Positions 53,882 to 63,415 are shown, numbered from the stretch's first letter. The stretch: DNA of 64,000 bases from Desulfobacterales bacterium (GCA_030066985.1 JASJAN010000015.1:24934-88933), one strand, 5' to 3'. Translations and numbers: made by a program. The notes: generated from the sequence alone by a model not told the origin.

Positions 53882-54095
53882 ACCATAAGATGTGCGGTAG
53901 GATAGTGTCAAGCAAACAATCTCAGGTTCGGTTGAGCCCGCTGCCCGCTTGTCCGCCTCTGGCGGGTTAGCCCGTTTGCCCGTTTGATAGATTCTAATTT
54001 ATTTCTTCTTTATGGGCTTACCCGAAATTGGCTCACCTTTTTGGATCATCAACTATTTCTCAACTTAGTAAGGGCATTACAGGGCAGGACATAAA

Positions 54096-54151
54096 AAAAG
54101 CGTCTGAAGCTAAGAAATTAATCATTAATTATTTCCGCTTCAGACGCTTTT
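54096..54151. terminator. Long hairpin terminator
   Basis: A perfect 15-bp stem, AAAAGCGTCTGAAGC with GCTTCAGACGCTTTT, has a 26-nt A+T-rich loop that can pair further. With A and T runs at both ends it can stop transcription in both directions; on the minus strand it follows the repeat-protein gene. Confidence 0.65.
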
Positions 54152-54167
54152 GCTAAGCCTTATATTT

Positions 54168-54417
54168 AAATATTTTGCGGGAGTTGGAGGCTTTCATAGG
54201 CAAGACATTTATGGACGAAGCTATAGTGAACTATGCTTCGGCCTTAATAACGCAGTATATGGAAGCCTCCGGCTCGCCCGAAGGGTGAAAATTAATGAGA
54301 TAAAATGGTTTTTATCGATTTTATGTGAATGGTATTTTGAACTACTAAAATTATTTCTGCAATCTGCTGTCATTGAAAATAATTACAACTTCTCATTAAT
54401 TTTCATGCAAAATATTT
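54168..54417. repeat. Structured ~250-bp repeat, copy 2
   Basis: Homologous to 37726-37984. Ends are an 11-bp perfect inverted repeat (54168-54178 with 54407-54417); the outer stem is 54285-54299 with 54392-54406; the GGAGGCTTTCAT/ATGGAAGCCTCC stem is 54186-54197 with 54259-54270; the inner hairpin CGAAGC/GCTTCG is capped by ATAG/CTAT. The right end reaches the stop codon of the gene at 54417-55979. Confidence 0.7.
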
Positions 54418-55979
54418 TAGAATAAAACGAGTGGATAAACTTTGATCACCGCATCAAATTTGGCTTTTTTATCATCTTCGCCAGCTTCAACGCCTTGCTC
54501 ACCTTCGACAATCGTTAAGATTGTCTTCAAGGGATAGCTGTATTGAACCTTTTTCTCTTTTACCATGACACTGAAAAATTCTTCATTGGCGTCAACCAGT
54601 TCGGCTTCCTTAATTTCAGCTGAATTATCATAGTTAATGCCGATGGCTTTGCCTTTATATCTTTTAAGCAATCCCAAAAGCTTGACATAGTTGCTTTGAC
54701 CTGCAGCCACTTCAAGGGTTTCAGCAGATTCTTCAGCCTTCGTCTGGGCGGCTTTTTGCTTTTTCAACGCCTCTGCTTTGGCCTTATTGGCCTTCTGCTT
54801 TTTCAAAGCCAATGCCTTGGCCTGGGCGGCCTTCTTTTTCTTTAATGCCTCGGCTTTGGCCTGGGCAGCTTTTTGCTTTTTTAAGGCCTCGGCTTTGGCC
54901 TGGGCCAGTTTTTTCTTCTTTAAGGCGGCTGCTTTTGTCTGCGCCGCCTTTTCTTTCTTGCGCGCCTCAGCTTTTAACAGGGCCTCCTGCTGTTTTTTAA
55001 GGGCTTCATTTTTGGCCTTCTGCGCTTCCTGGTTGACAGTAGTGTCTATCTTTTTATCAACCGCTGACTGCGATTTGGCTTCATCATCCCGCGCTTCCGA
55101 TAGGGCCGCATCTTGCTCACCTGTCTTTACTTCTGATTCGGTTGTCTCGATTATTTCCAGTCCTTCCAGCTCAATCGCATCTTTTGCAGTTGTTTTATCT
55201 GCGGATTCAATCGGTTCTGCTGGTTTTTCAGCTGTCTTTTCGGTCTCCGCCGGCGTCTTGGATTCAGATGGTTTTCTCTCGGGTTCTGACGTTGCCGAGT
55301 TTTCTTGGGATGGGTCTGCTGCTATGGGCTCAATTTTAGAATCTGCGGTGGCTGTTTGATCTGCTGTTGAAACCGGTTGGTCTTTCTCATCAGACTCGGC
55401 TTTGTCGCTTTCTTGGGTATTATCGGCCGCTGGTTCAACGAGTTTTTCTGCCGTCTCAACAGTTTCCGCTTTCGGGCTATCATCGGCTTTAGAATCCAAT
55501 AAAATGGGCTTTTCAGTATCATCCGGCTCGGTTACCGTCTCCATGGAGGTTTCAATAGCTTCCAGCTCAATTTCCGCGGTAACTTCGTCTTGAGATTTAG
55601 CCGCATCGGGTATCTCTTCATCTAAAGATGCTTCTTCTATTTCGGACAACTCCTGCGGTTTAGGAATTCGAATCTCAACAGTATCCTCATGCGGATCAGG
55701 CCGCCTGATCGTATCTTTATCCGGTGAAACAGGTTCAGGTTCAGACGTTGTATGCGTCTCCTCCTCGAGGGTCTCCACCGCTTCGACAGCATCCGGCTGG
55801 GCCTCGTCGAGGATAGCTTCAGCCGCTTCAATGGATTTTCTTTTTTCATCATCTTGTAACGCTGCTGCTGCTTGCATGGCAGGATTTTTAACGAAAATGA
55901 TCCCGCATTGGACACAGGCGTCCGCGAGAACATTATTCACAAGACCGCATTGAGGACAAGTGATCTGATTTTCTTCCAT
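54417..55979 (-). CDS. Zinc-ribbon protein with acidic and Ala/Lys repeat regions
   Basis: A 520-residue protein from the ATG at 55979 (AAGGAG 9 nt upstream). Residues ~8-30 are a zinc ribbon (CPQCG, CVQCG). A long acidic, Thr/Ser/Glu/Pro-rich low-complexity region follows. Then a helix of 13-residue repeats of the type KAEALKKQKAAQA, at least four in tandem, gives a long charged coil. The last ~90 residues form a compact domain (YVKLLGLLKRYKGKAIGI then YSYPLKTILTIVEG). There is no signal peptide. Function unknown; a cytoplasmic scaffold is conceivable. The stop codon falls inside a structured repeat. Confidence 0.7.
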   Translation of the reverse strand: MEENQITCPQCGLVNNVLADACVQCGIIFVKNPAMQAAAALQDDEKRKSIEAAEAILDEAQPDAVEAVETLEEETHTTSEPEPVSPDKDTIRRPDPHEDTVEIRIPKPQELSEIEEASLDEEIPDAAKSQDEVTAEIELEAIETSMETVTEPDDTEKPILLDSKADDSPKAETVETAEKLVEPAADNTQESDKAESDEKDQPVSTADQTATADSKIEPIAADPSQENSATSEPERKPSESKTPAETEKTAEKPAEPIESADKTTAKDAIELEGLEIIETTESEVKTGEQDAALSEARDDEAKSQSAVDKKIDTTVNQEAQKAKNEALKKQQEALLKAEARKKEKAAQTKAAALKKKKLAQAKAEALKKQKAAQAKAEALKKKKAAQAKALALKKQKANKAKAEALKKQKAAQTKAEESAETLEVAAGQSNYVKLLGLLKRYKGKAIGINYDNSAEIKEAELVDANEEFFSVMVKEKKVQYSYPLKTILTIVEGEQGVEAGEDDKKAKFDAVIKVYPLVLF

Positions 55980-56488
55980 TTTCGACAACTCCTTATCTGA
56001 TTTTGATCTTTCCGGCAGCCTTTTTGGTGTAAAGAGGTGGTTTTTCCCTAATTTGAACGCTTATTACCGGAATATATTGTGATTATCGGTTCAAGCCGGT
56101 TTTTTCTTAAATATTATATTGAATCAACCTGACAATAATTTGATCCGGATAAACTACAGAACCCGATTATTTACAATAATACTAATAAATACAAAGTATT
56201 ATATAGATATCAGCGGCGAGAATGATCGTGGGTTGCATGATTGAAAGCAACCGTTTTTTATGGTATCTGCTGGCAGCCTAATAAAATCCGACTGAAAGTC
56301 TCGGAATTTTTTAACCACAGAGACCGCAGCGCACACAGAGAAAAACGTTCTCAATTTGAGCCTCAAACTTTCAGATAACTGATTTTTATCTCTGTGATCT
56401 CTGTATGTTCTCTATGATTAAAAAGTGAATATTGAATAAGGTCAGACCGAAATTTTATAATGTTTAGATGATATAAGGAGAACCAATT
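55980..56488. repeat. Intergenic region with CACAGAGACC-type palindrome
   Basis: Bases ~56313-56425 hold arms TTAACCACAGAGACCGCAG ... TCTCTGTGATCTCTGTATG separated by ~55 bp, made of ~8-9 bp units. The remainder is A+T-rich, and I see no gene. Confidence 0.5.
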
Positions 56489-56887
56489 ATGGCACTTGAA
56501 GTCAGCTTTGCGGGCGGGAAAAAAGTCGACGCGACATTTAAGGGTTTTACGATCAAAACTGACCAGAGCAAAAAAGACGGTGGAGAGGGTTCGGCACCGA
56601 CACCTTCTTTTCTGTTTTTTGCCTCGCTGGGCACCTGTGCAGGTCTCTATGCACTCAATTTCTGTGAAAAGCGCAAAATCGACACATCGAAACTAAAATT
56701 GGTATTGGATTTTGAAACACACCCCAAAACCCACATGGTCACAAAGATTGTTATGAACCTCACGCTGCCGCCGGATTTTCCGGAAAAATACGTACCGGCC
56801 ATCATCAAGGCCATGGATCTTTGCTACGTCAAAAAACATCTGCATGAGCCCCCACAGTTTGAAACGATCACGCAGCATGCGGTATAA
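56489..56887 (+). CDS. OsmC family protein
   Basis: A 132-residue protein with AAGGAG. SAPTPSFLFFASLGTCAGLYA followed by NFCEKRKID holds the first conserved Cys, and AMDLCYVKKHL the second. OsmC/Ohr proteins reduce organic hydroperoxides through a Cys pair; here the second Cys sits in the usual place, so activity is plausible. It is 37 bp upstream of an MFS transporter gene, possibly co-transcribed. Confidence 0.85.
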   Translation: MALEVSFAGGKKVDATFKGFTIKTDQSKKDGGEGSAPTPSFLFFASLGTCAGLYALNFCEKRKIDTSKLKLVLDFETHPKTHMVTKIVMNLTLPPDFPEKYVPAIIKAMDLCYVKKHLHEPPQFETITQHAV

Positions 56888-56924
56888 ATGAGATATCCGT
56901 TGCGATCCCAATAGGTAAACGGTC

Positions 56925-58133
56925 ATGTCGACAGATCCCGTTTCTGAAACCACCACAAACTCGGTTTCGCGCCTGACACTGAGCATTGTGGTTACCACCT
57001 TGTGCCGTCTGGTGCTCAACACAGCGCGCCGGTTTGCCTATCCGTTTGCACCGGCACTGAGCCGGGGGCTGGGCGTGCCCCTGACAGCCATCACCTCATT
57101 GATTGCGATAAACCAGGCAACCGCGGTTCTGGGTTTGTTTTTCGGTCCGATTGCGGATCGTCTGGGGTATCGTCTGATGATGCTCAGCGGAATGACCTTG
57201 CTGGTAGCCGGGATGTTCGCCGCGGGGCTGTTTCCGTTTTTCGGGGTGGTTCTGGTGGCACTGTTTTTAGCCGGTTTGGGCAAAAGTATCTTTGATCCGG
57301 CTTTACAGGCCTATGTCAGCGAACGCGTCCCTTTCCACCGCAGAGGCCTGGCCATTGGTTTTCTGGAATTCGCCTGGGCGGGCAGCACCCTTTTGGGCAT
57401 CCCATTGATTGCGCTTCTGATCGATCGTCTGGGTTGGCGGGCCCCGTTTTTTGCAATGGGCGGTTTGGGGATCCTGGGCATTCTGGTGCTCAGAGTTATC
57501 ATCGAAAAAGGGCGACGCAAGCCGGCATCGGGTCAATCTGCACCTTTATTCAAGGGGGCCTGGCGACAGCTCCTGCGGGAACGCTCAGCTCTGGGGGCAC
57601 TATCTTATGCCTTCTGGATTAGCGTGGCAAATGACAATTTATTTGTTGTTTACGGCGCCTGGCTGGAAACACAGTTTAATTTGAGCATTGTGGCCCTGGG
57701 CCTCGGAACCAGTGTCATCGGTTTTGCCGAATTAGCGGGGGAATCGCTGACAGCGGCATTGGCCGATCGTCTGGGTTTGAAACGATCGGTGATCGGCGGC
57801 ATGACGGTCTGTCTGATTTGCTATGCCATCCTGCCATTTATGAGCTCGACGTTGGGGATGGCGTTAACCGGCCTGTTTCTGTTATTTTTGACATTTGAGT
57901 TTACCATTGTCGCCAGCCTTTCTTTGTTTACCGAGCTGGTCCCCGCATCACGCGCAACAATGATGGCCAGCTATCTGGCATCGGCCGGAATCGGGCGCGT
58001 GGTCGGCGCGTTGATCGGTGGCCCGATATGGCTGGCGGGCGGCATTTACGCCACAGCCCTGGTTTCAGCCGTCATCAGCGGTCTGGCGCTCCTATCCCTC
58101 GTCTGGGGACTTCATAAGTGGCAAAAACCGTAA
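56925..58133 (+). CDS. MFS transporter
   Basis: A 402-residue protein with about 12 membrane helices. The inter-helix 2-3 loop GPIADRLGYRLMML fits MFS motif A, and the repeat in the second half is ADRLGLKRSVIGG. Substrate unknown; it resembles bacterial drug/metabolite exporters. It starts 37 bp after the OsmC gene. Confidence 0.85.
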   Translation: MSTDPVSETTTNSVSRLTLSIVVTTLCRLVLNTARRFAYPFAPALSRGLGVPLTAITSLIAINQATAVLGLFFGPIADRLGYRLMMLSGMTLLVAGMFAAGLFPFFGVVLVALFLAGLGKSIFDPALQAYVSERVPFHRRGLAIGFLEFAWAGSTLLGIPLIALLIDRLGWRAPFFAMGGLGILGILVLRVIIEKGRRKPASGQSAPLFKGAWRQLLRERSALGALSYAFWISVANDNLFVVYGAWLETQFNLSIVALGLGTSVIGFAELAGESLTAALADRLGLKRSVIGGMTVCLICYAILPFMSSTLGMALTGLFLLFLTFEFTIVASLSLFTELVPASRATMMASYLASAGIGRVVGALIGGPIWLAGGIYATALVSAVISGLALLSLVWGLHKWQKP

Positions 58134-58184
58134 ACATAAGAATTTTACTTTTGGGTATCCACAAGAGACCTGATATGCGTTATA

Positions 58185-58322
58185 TTAATAAATTCGAAGC
58201 ACGAAATCCGACATTCGAAACAAATTTTAATTTCAAATGACCAAAATCCAAAAGTTTTGAACATTTGAATTTAGTATTTTTATATTGTTTCGTATTTCGG
58301 ATTTCGAATTTCGAGATTTGAT
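58185..58322. repeat. CGAAATTCGAA-type palindromic repeat
   Basis: Arms AATTCGAAGCACGAAATCCG and GTTTCGTATTTCGGATTTCG (about 58190 and 58287 onward) are complementary with mismatches across an A+T-rich centre. It lies just upstream of the PBP gene. Confidence 0.55.
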
Positions 58323-58337
58323 TGACTCATAAGTAAA

Positions 58338-60632
58338 ATGCTAAAAAAATTTATAAAATATTCTCTCCTTATAATTGTGATGGCCGGGATAGCGCTGGCC
58401 ATTTATGGCTGGTACCTTTCGGGCCAGGTTGAAAAACGTTTTTCCGCCCGTCGCTGGAGCATACCTTCGACCGTTTATTCGGATACGACCCTTTTATATC
58501 CGGGACAACGCATCATTCCCTCTCAGTTTAGTCAAAAGCTTTCAAATCTGGGTTACCGCCGCGTCAACCGTTTGCCTTCCAACAAGGGTGAACTCCAGAT
58601 CCGCGCCCAGAGGCTGGATATTTTTTTAAACGATCTGAAAACGCCCTGGACCGAACGCGCTGGATTTCTGGCTCAACTCGACCTTAGCAACAATACCATT
58701 GGCACCATTCGCCGCAAGGACAATGGAGAGAGCGTTCCGATTCTGGAATTGGAGCCCGAGGAAATCATGCAATTTTTCGGCCCGGAGCGCGAGCGGCGGC
58801 AGCTGATTTCGATTGAACAGGTTCCCGAACATCAGATTCAGGCGGTGCTGGCTGCAGAGGATCACCGCTTTTTTGAGCATCATGGTGTTGATTGGCGCGG
58901 CATTCTGCGGGCCATGCTGACCAACCTGCGCCACGGCGCCATCCGACAGGGGGGATCGACCTTAACACAGCAACTGGCTAAAAATTATTTCCTCACACCG
59001 GAGCGAACATTTACCCGCAAGCTAAGAGAACTGATTCTGGCCCTGATCATTGAATTCAAATACGACAAGCAGGAAATCTTAGAAATTTATTTGAATGAAA
59101 TCTATCTGGGCCAAAAAGGCTCGGTGGCCATCAACGGCATCGGCGAAGCATCGTATTTTTATTTTGGCAAACCGGTTAAGGCACTGACAGTTTCTGAGGC
59201 CGCTATTATTGCCGGTCTGATCAAAGCGCCCAACAATTATTCCCCGTATGCCGATATGGCCCGCTGTCAAAGCCGCAGAGATACGGTCCTAAAGGCCATG
59301 CACCGCTGGGAGTGGCTTTCACAAGCGGAGCTTGAAGATGTCCTAAAGCAGCCCATCAAGGCCGTCGGATTTATCGTGGCAGATAAAAAAGCACCTTATT
59401 TTATCGATTACCTTAGCGAACAGCTAACCAGCCTTTATCGCCCGGAAGACCTTGCCAGCCTTGGGCTATCCATCTACACCACCCTGGACACCCAGGTTCA
59501 GGAAGCCGCTGAAAAGGCCCTGGCAAAGGGCCTGGCCCGTTTGGAAGATTCAAATCCGGAACTGCAGCGCACCACGCCCGAAGAAAAGCTTCAGGGTGCC
59601 ATGGTGGTCATGCACCCCAAAACCGGTCATATCCTGGCCCTGGTGGGGGGCCGCGACTACGGCGTCAGCCAGTTTAACCGTGTCACCCAGGCCCATCGTC
59701 AACCCGGAAGTGCTTTTAAACCACTGGTCTACCTAGCCGCGCTGAATAAATTTACACCAACGACACTGCTGTCAAATGATCCCAAAACCTACACGGTTAA
59801 TGGAAAACCCTGGGACCCTCAGAACTTTGAAGCTGTGATTGAATACACGGTTAGTTTGCAGGATGCACTTAAAAAATCCTATAATCTGGCCACGGTTGAC
59901 CTGGCAATGAAAACCGGCCTGGAGCGGATCGTAGAGCTGGCCGCTAAATTTAATTTTTCGACGCCGATTAAACCTTATCCATCGCTGGCGCTGGGCGCCT
60001 TTGAAGTCATACCGCTGGAGCTGGCCCGGTCCTATTGTGTTTTTGCCGCCGAGGGGGTGCAGCCCTTTCCCTTATCGTTAAAGGGTGTGGTCGACGAAAA
60101 TGATCGCATTCTCGATCATCAGCATCTGAATATTGAGCGGTTGATTACCCCGGCTGAAGCGTTCATCATGAACAGTATGCTGCAGGGCGTCGTCAGGGAA
60201 GGTACCGCCCGGTCGCTGCAATGGCGCGGCGTAACCTGGCCGGTGGCCGGCAAAACCGGAACTACAAATGATTTCAGAGATGCCTGGTTTGTGGGCTATA
60301 CGCCGGATATTTTGGCCTTGGTCTGGGTGGGCTTTGATAATGGGGACTCGATCAAAGCCACCGGTGCGGCTGCCGCCCTGCCGATCTGGGCCGATCTGAT
60401 GAACGCCGTCCCTCAGTACCGGTCAGAAGCTGATTTTAGCATTCCGCAGGGAGTTGAAAAGATTCTGGTCTGCCCTGTGACCGGTCGACCGGCGGTTGGT
60501 GGCTGCCCGGATCCGCTAGACGTGTATTTTTTGTCAGCCCGGGTACCTGAGGATCACTGCCCGTTGCACCCCAAAGACGGCATCACCGATAAAATCATCA
60601 AGGGCGTGAAAGGGATCATCAATGATGAATAA
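58338..60632 (+). CDS. mrcB: Class A penicillin-binding protein (PBP1b-like)
   Basis: A 764-residue bifunctional enzyme. One N-terminal membrane helix (~8-28), a UB2H-like segment (~40-130), a GT51 glycosyltransferase with AAEDHRFFEHHG (Glu174) and GGSTLTQQLAKN, then a transpeptidase with SAFK (Ser458), SYN and GKTGTT (Lys639). It polymerises and crosslinks peptidoglycan. The 11-bp overlap with a downstream TPR lipoprotein gene implies a functional pair. The C-terminal CPVTGRPAVGGCPDP and DHCPLHP hold Cys. Confidence 0.92.
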   Translation: MLKKFIKYSLLIIVMAGIALAIYGWYLSGQVEKRFSARRWSIPSTVYSDTTLLYPGQRIIPSQFSQKLSNLGYRRVNRLPSNKGELQIRAQRLDIFLNDLKTPWTERAGFLAQLDLSNNTIGTIRRKDNGESVPILELEPEEIMQFFGPERERRQLISIEQVPEHQIQAVLAAEDHRFFEHHGVDWRGILRAMLTNLRHGAIRQGGSTLTQQLAKNYFLTPERTFTRKLRELILALIIEFKYDKQEILEIYLNEIYLGQKGSVAINGIGEASYFYFGKPVKALTVSEAAIIAGLIKAPNNYSPYADMARCQSRRDTVLKAMHRWEWLSQAELEDVLKQPIKAVGFIVADKKAPYFIDYLSEQLTSLYRPEDLASLGLSIYTTLDTQVQEAAEKALAKGLARLEDSNPELQRTTPEEKLQGAMVVMHPKTGHILALVGGRDYGVSQFNRVTQAHRQPGSAFKPLVYLAALNKFTPTTLLSNDPKTYTVNGKPWDPQNFEAVIEYTVSLQDALKKSYNLATVDLAMKTGLERIVELAAKFNFSTPIKPYPSLALGAFEVIPLELARSYCVFAAEGVQPFPLSLKGVVDENDRILDHQHLNIERLITPAEAFIMNSMLQGVVREGTARSLQWRGVTWPVAGKTGTTNDFRDAWFVGYTPDILALVWVGFDNGDSIKATGAAAALPIWADLMNAVPQYRSEADFSIPQGVEKILVCPVTGRPAVGGCPDPLDVYFLSARVPEDHCPLHPKDGITDKIIKGVKGIINDE

Positions 60633-61038
60633 GGCCATATACACCATATGCTTGCTGCTGATGGCGGCGACACTGACGGGGTGCCCAAAACCGCCTTTAA
60701 AGGGCGATGCGTCCGAAGCTGACGCCATCACTGCGCCCGATGAAACGGTTGAAGAAAACCCGCGAGCCGTCGCCTCCCTGCAATTAACCGACCAGGGCCG
60801 TCGCCACGTGGAGGCACGCCAGCCGGATCGGGCCATCCGGGTGTTGGAACAGGCCGTCAGCCTCCACCCCACCAATGGCCAGAACTATTACTACCTTTCT
60901 GAGGCCTGGCTGATGAAAGGCTTCGCAGATCAGGCCAAAGAGTTCAATCAATTGGCCGAAATTCACTTAAAAGATGACAAACAGTGGATGATACGGGTGG
61001 CGGAGCAGGCAGATCGTATCGCAGAACTGGAGAAATAG
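60622..61038 (+). CDS. TPR lipoprotein, candidate PBP1b activator (LpoP-like)
   Basis: A 138-residue protein. Its signal peptide ends in the lipobox LTGC, so it is a lipoprotein, probably of the outer membrane. A disordered acidic linker is followed by about two TPR units (ARQPDRAIRVLEQAVSLHP; YYYLSEAWLMKGFADQAKEF). In Pseudomonas aeruginosa the TPR lipoprotein LpoP is encoded with PBP1b and activates it. The same order and overlap here make that role likely (inference). Confidence 0.8.
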   Translation: MMNKAIYTICLLLMAATLTGCPKPPLKGDASEADAITAPDETVEENPRAVASLQLTDQGRRHVEARQPDRAIRVLEQAVSLHPTNGQNYYYLSEAWLMKGFADQAKEFNQLAEIHLKDDKQWMIRVAEQADRIAELEK

Positions 61039-61052
61039 GAGCTATTTTATAA

Positions 61053-61166
61053 AAGTTGAGCCCGTTACCCGCTTGTCCGCCTCTGGAGGATTTGCCCGTT
61101 TACCGGTTATCGAATTACCACGGATGCTCTCTGATCCTAACCGGCTCAATCCGCCGGTGGCGGACT
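61053..61166. repeat. GCCCGTTACCCGCTTGTCC-type repeat
   Basis: TTGAGCCCGTTACCCGCTTG and the distal GGCTCAATCCGCCGGTGGCG give imperfect complementary arms. Related segments occur at 1200-1245, 6418-6445 and 53925-53990. It lies between the lipoprotein and reductase genes. Confidence 0.5.
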
Positions 61167-61197
61167 CAACTGGCTAACCTATAAAGGAGATAAACAA

Positions 61198-62439
61198 ATG
61201 ACTGAGGCGGAAATTACCGTATACGGGGCTCACTGGTGCCCGGACTGCCGGCGCAGCAAGCAGTTTCTGGGCGAGCACCAGATCCCCTATAACTGGGTGG
61301 ATATTGAACAGGACGAAGAAGCCGAGCAATTTGTGATCGAAAAAAACGACGGCAAGCGCATCATCCCGACCATTACCTTTGCCGACGGCTCATTTCTGGT
61401 GGAGCCCAGCAATGCAGAGCTGGCCGCCAAACTGGGGCTCAAAACCAAAGCCGCTCGCAGCCATTACGATCTGATCGTATTAGGCGGCGGGCCCGCCGGC
61501 CTTACGGCGGCCCTTTACACGGCCCGCGAAGCCATCGACACCCTGGTGATCGAACGCGCCGCCTTCGGCGGCCAGGCCGCCGGGACCGAAAAGCTGGACA
61601 ACATGCCTGGATTTCCAGATGGTGTGGCCGGGAACGAGTTTTCCGAGCGCCTGCGCCGCCAGGCGGAGCGTTTCGACGTCGAGCTGCTGCAGGCCCAGCA
61701 GATTGCCGGCATTCACAACCATGACAATTACCACTGCGTCACCACCGAAGACGGCAGCCAGTACAGTGCTGACGCGCTGCTGGTCGCCACCGGCAGCCGT
61801 TACAAGCGACTGAACGTGCCGGGGGAAAGCGACTACATCGGTGCCGGGGTGCACTTTTGCGCCACCTGCGACGGGCCTTTTTACAAGGGCAAGCACGTGG
61901 CGATAGTCGGCGGCGGCAACAGCGCCACCGAAGAAAGCCTGCTGCTGACCAAATTTGCCGACAAGGTCACGATTCTGGTGCGCGGCGGCGAATTCACGGC
62001 TTCCCAAATCATCCAGGAAAAAGTCCTCGGCCATTCGCAAATTGAGGTGCGCTGGCACACCGAGGTCAAAGAATTCGTGGGCCAGGACTCAAAGCTAAAC
62101 CGGCTGCGGATTCATAACAACCAAACCGGTGAAGAAGCGGAAATGCCCATCGACGGGGTCTTTATTTTTATCGGCCTGGTGCCCAACACCGGATTTCTGG
62201 CCGACAGCGGCATCTTACTGGACCAATGGGGGTTTGTCGTCACCGGTCATGCCCTGCTTCATCAGGAAAAGCGGCCGGCCGGCTATGAGAATCGCGACCC
62301 GCTGCTGCTCGAAACCAGCGTTCCGGGCATATTTGCCGCCGGCGATGTGCGCGACAAAAGCACCAAGCAGGTGGTCAGCGCCGCCGGCGAAGGCGGCAGC
62401 GCCGCGTTGATGATCCGTGAATATCTAAAAGGGATGTGA
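61198..62439 (+). CDS. Glutaredoxin-thioredoxin reductase fusion
   Basis: A 413-residue protein behind AAAGGAG. Residues 1-80 are a glutaredoxin-like fold with HWCPDCRRS (redox CPDC). Residues ~88-413 are a thioredoxin reductase: FAD loop VLGGGPAGLTAAL, redox CATCDGPF, second Rossmann GGGNSATEE and C-terminal FAAGDVRDKSTKQV. A ~17-residue insertion (HQEKRPAGYENRD) precedes the last FAD strand. Electrons would flow from NAD(P)H via FAD and CATC to the fused CPDC, making it a self-contained disulfide reductase. Confidence 0.88.
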   Translation: MTEAEITVYGAHWCPDCRRSKQFLGEHQIPYNWVDIEQDEEAEQFVIEKNDGKRIIPTITFADGSFLVEPSNAELAAKLGLKTKAARSHYDLIVLGGGPAGLTAALYTAREAIDTLVIERAAFGGQAAGTEKLDNMPGFPDGVAGNEFSERLRRQAERFDVELLQAQQIAGIHNHDNYHCVTTEDGSQYSADALLVATGSRYKRLNVPGESDYIGAGVHFCATCDGPFYKGKHVAIVGGGNSATEESLLLTKFADKVTILVRGGEFTASQIIQEKVLGHSQIEVRWHTEVKEFVGQDSKLNRLRIHNNQTGEEAEMPIDGVFIFIGLVPNTGFLADSGILLDQWGFVVTGHALLHQEKRPAGYENRDPLLLETSVPGIFAAGDVRDKSTKQVVSAAGEGGSAALMIREYLKGM

Positions 62440-62550
62440 CTAAAGGAAGTCGGCAGATTGTGAGTGGGACTCCATTCGCGCCAGATAATGCCATGAAGTA
62501 AGTTGCGAATGGAGCCCAAAGATTACACTCAGGTTTCCTCTTGGTCTAAA

Positions 62551-63330
62551 TTATTCTTCTTCCGGGACCAGGACGACCTCCCTGATGGTCTGGTTTCCGC
62601 TTTCTTCTATTGCCAATACTTCAAATTTGGTTACTGTCTCCACTTGTTCCGGAACCTCCACACTGGTGGCATCTCCAGAAAGTTTAATACTAAACTCGAC
62701 TTCTTCGTCTTCTTCATCTAAACCTTCGACAACGACCTCGTATCCGTCTATCTCAATATCAGTGTCATTCACATCACACTTTCCGTCATCGTTATTTATC
62801 TTATTTTCAACGGGATCCCAGGTGATGGTGCCGTTGCCGTTACCTGGAGTATATGTGGCGTTTTCTGGCGCACAAGGAATATCATGCGTGAATTCTGCAT
62901 CACCATGTACGAATTTTCTTTCAACATCTCTTCCAAAAAATTTGTATGTGCCTTCCGGAAACCGATTTAGAAAAACATCGATAGGAACCTCTGCTAGCGT
63001 TGGCTCACCACTCTCAAAAAACAATTCAGCAAGGCCTTGCTTACTTAAGCTTTTTATGGCCTTGACAGCGAGGATCACTTTCCAATTCGGATCTATGATT
63101 GTGACACTCCTCCAGGGTTCTCCATCGACGAAAGCCCGGACACCCAGATCTTGATCTGTAAAATTGTACTCGATGTTGAACTCGGTTTCCTCGAATTCAG
63201 TGCCACCGGCCCAAACTTGCGGAACTGCTGCTCCCATAATAAGCGCTGCCACCGGGACCAGCAGAACAGCCAAAAAATGCATGGATCTCATCTTGCCAAC
63301 CGATTTTTGTTTAACCTTTGTTGATAGCAT
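62551..63330 (-). CDS. Unknown exported protein with possible fibronectin-III-like region
   Basis: A 259-residue protein from the ATG at 63330 (GGAGG 5 nt upstream). Signal peptide: MHFLAVLLVPVAALIMGAA then VWA. The mature part begins EFEETEFNIEYNFTDQDLGV, has GEPWRSVTIIDPNW and FFESGEPTLAEVP, and ends with a beta-rich acidic region (ITWDPVENK, IEIDGYEVVVEG) reminiscent of a fibronectin type III fold. No enzyme motif. Probably a secreted or surface protein. The next two genes lie upstream on the same strand. Confidence 0.7.
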   Translation of the reverse strand: MLSTKVKQKSVGKMRSMHFLAVLLVPVAALIMGAAVPQVWAGGTEFEETEFNIEYNFTDQDLGVRAFVDGEPWRSVTIIDPNWKVILAVKAIKSLSKQGLAELFFESGEPTLAEVPIDVFLNRFPEGTYKFFGRDVERKFVHGDAEFTHDIPCAPENATYTPGNGNGTITWDPVENKINNDDGKCDVNDTDIEIDGYEVVVEGLDEEDEEVEFSIKLSGDATSVEVPEQVETVTKFEVLAIEESGNQTIREVVLVPEEE

Positions 63331-63415
63331 AGTTGCCTCCTTGTGTGGTGTTTGTGGGCGCGTTATAAAATAACGTGCCCGGGTTAATGATGGGTTTGCC
63401 ATACAAACAATGGAC

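Noticed and set aside
54150..54425. Plus-strand 91-codon frame over repeat copy 2
   Set aside because: It lies wholly within the structured repeat; the other copy does not preserve the frame, and the base changes preserve pairing rather than codons.
54778..55359. Plus-strand frame rich in Ala/Phe/Ser opposite the Ala/Lys repeat gene
   Set aside because: It is the antisense reading of the 13-residue repeats.
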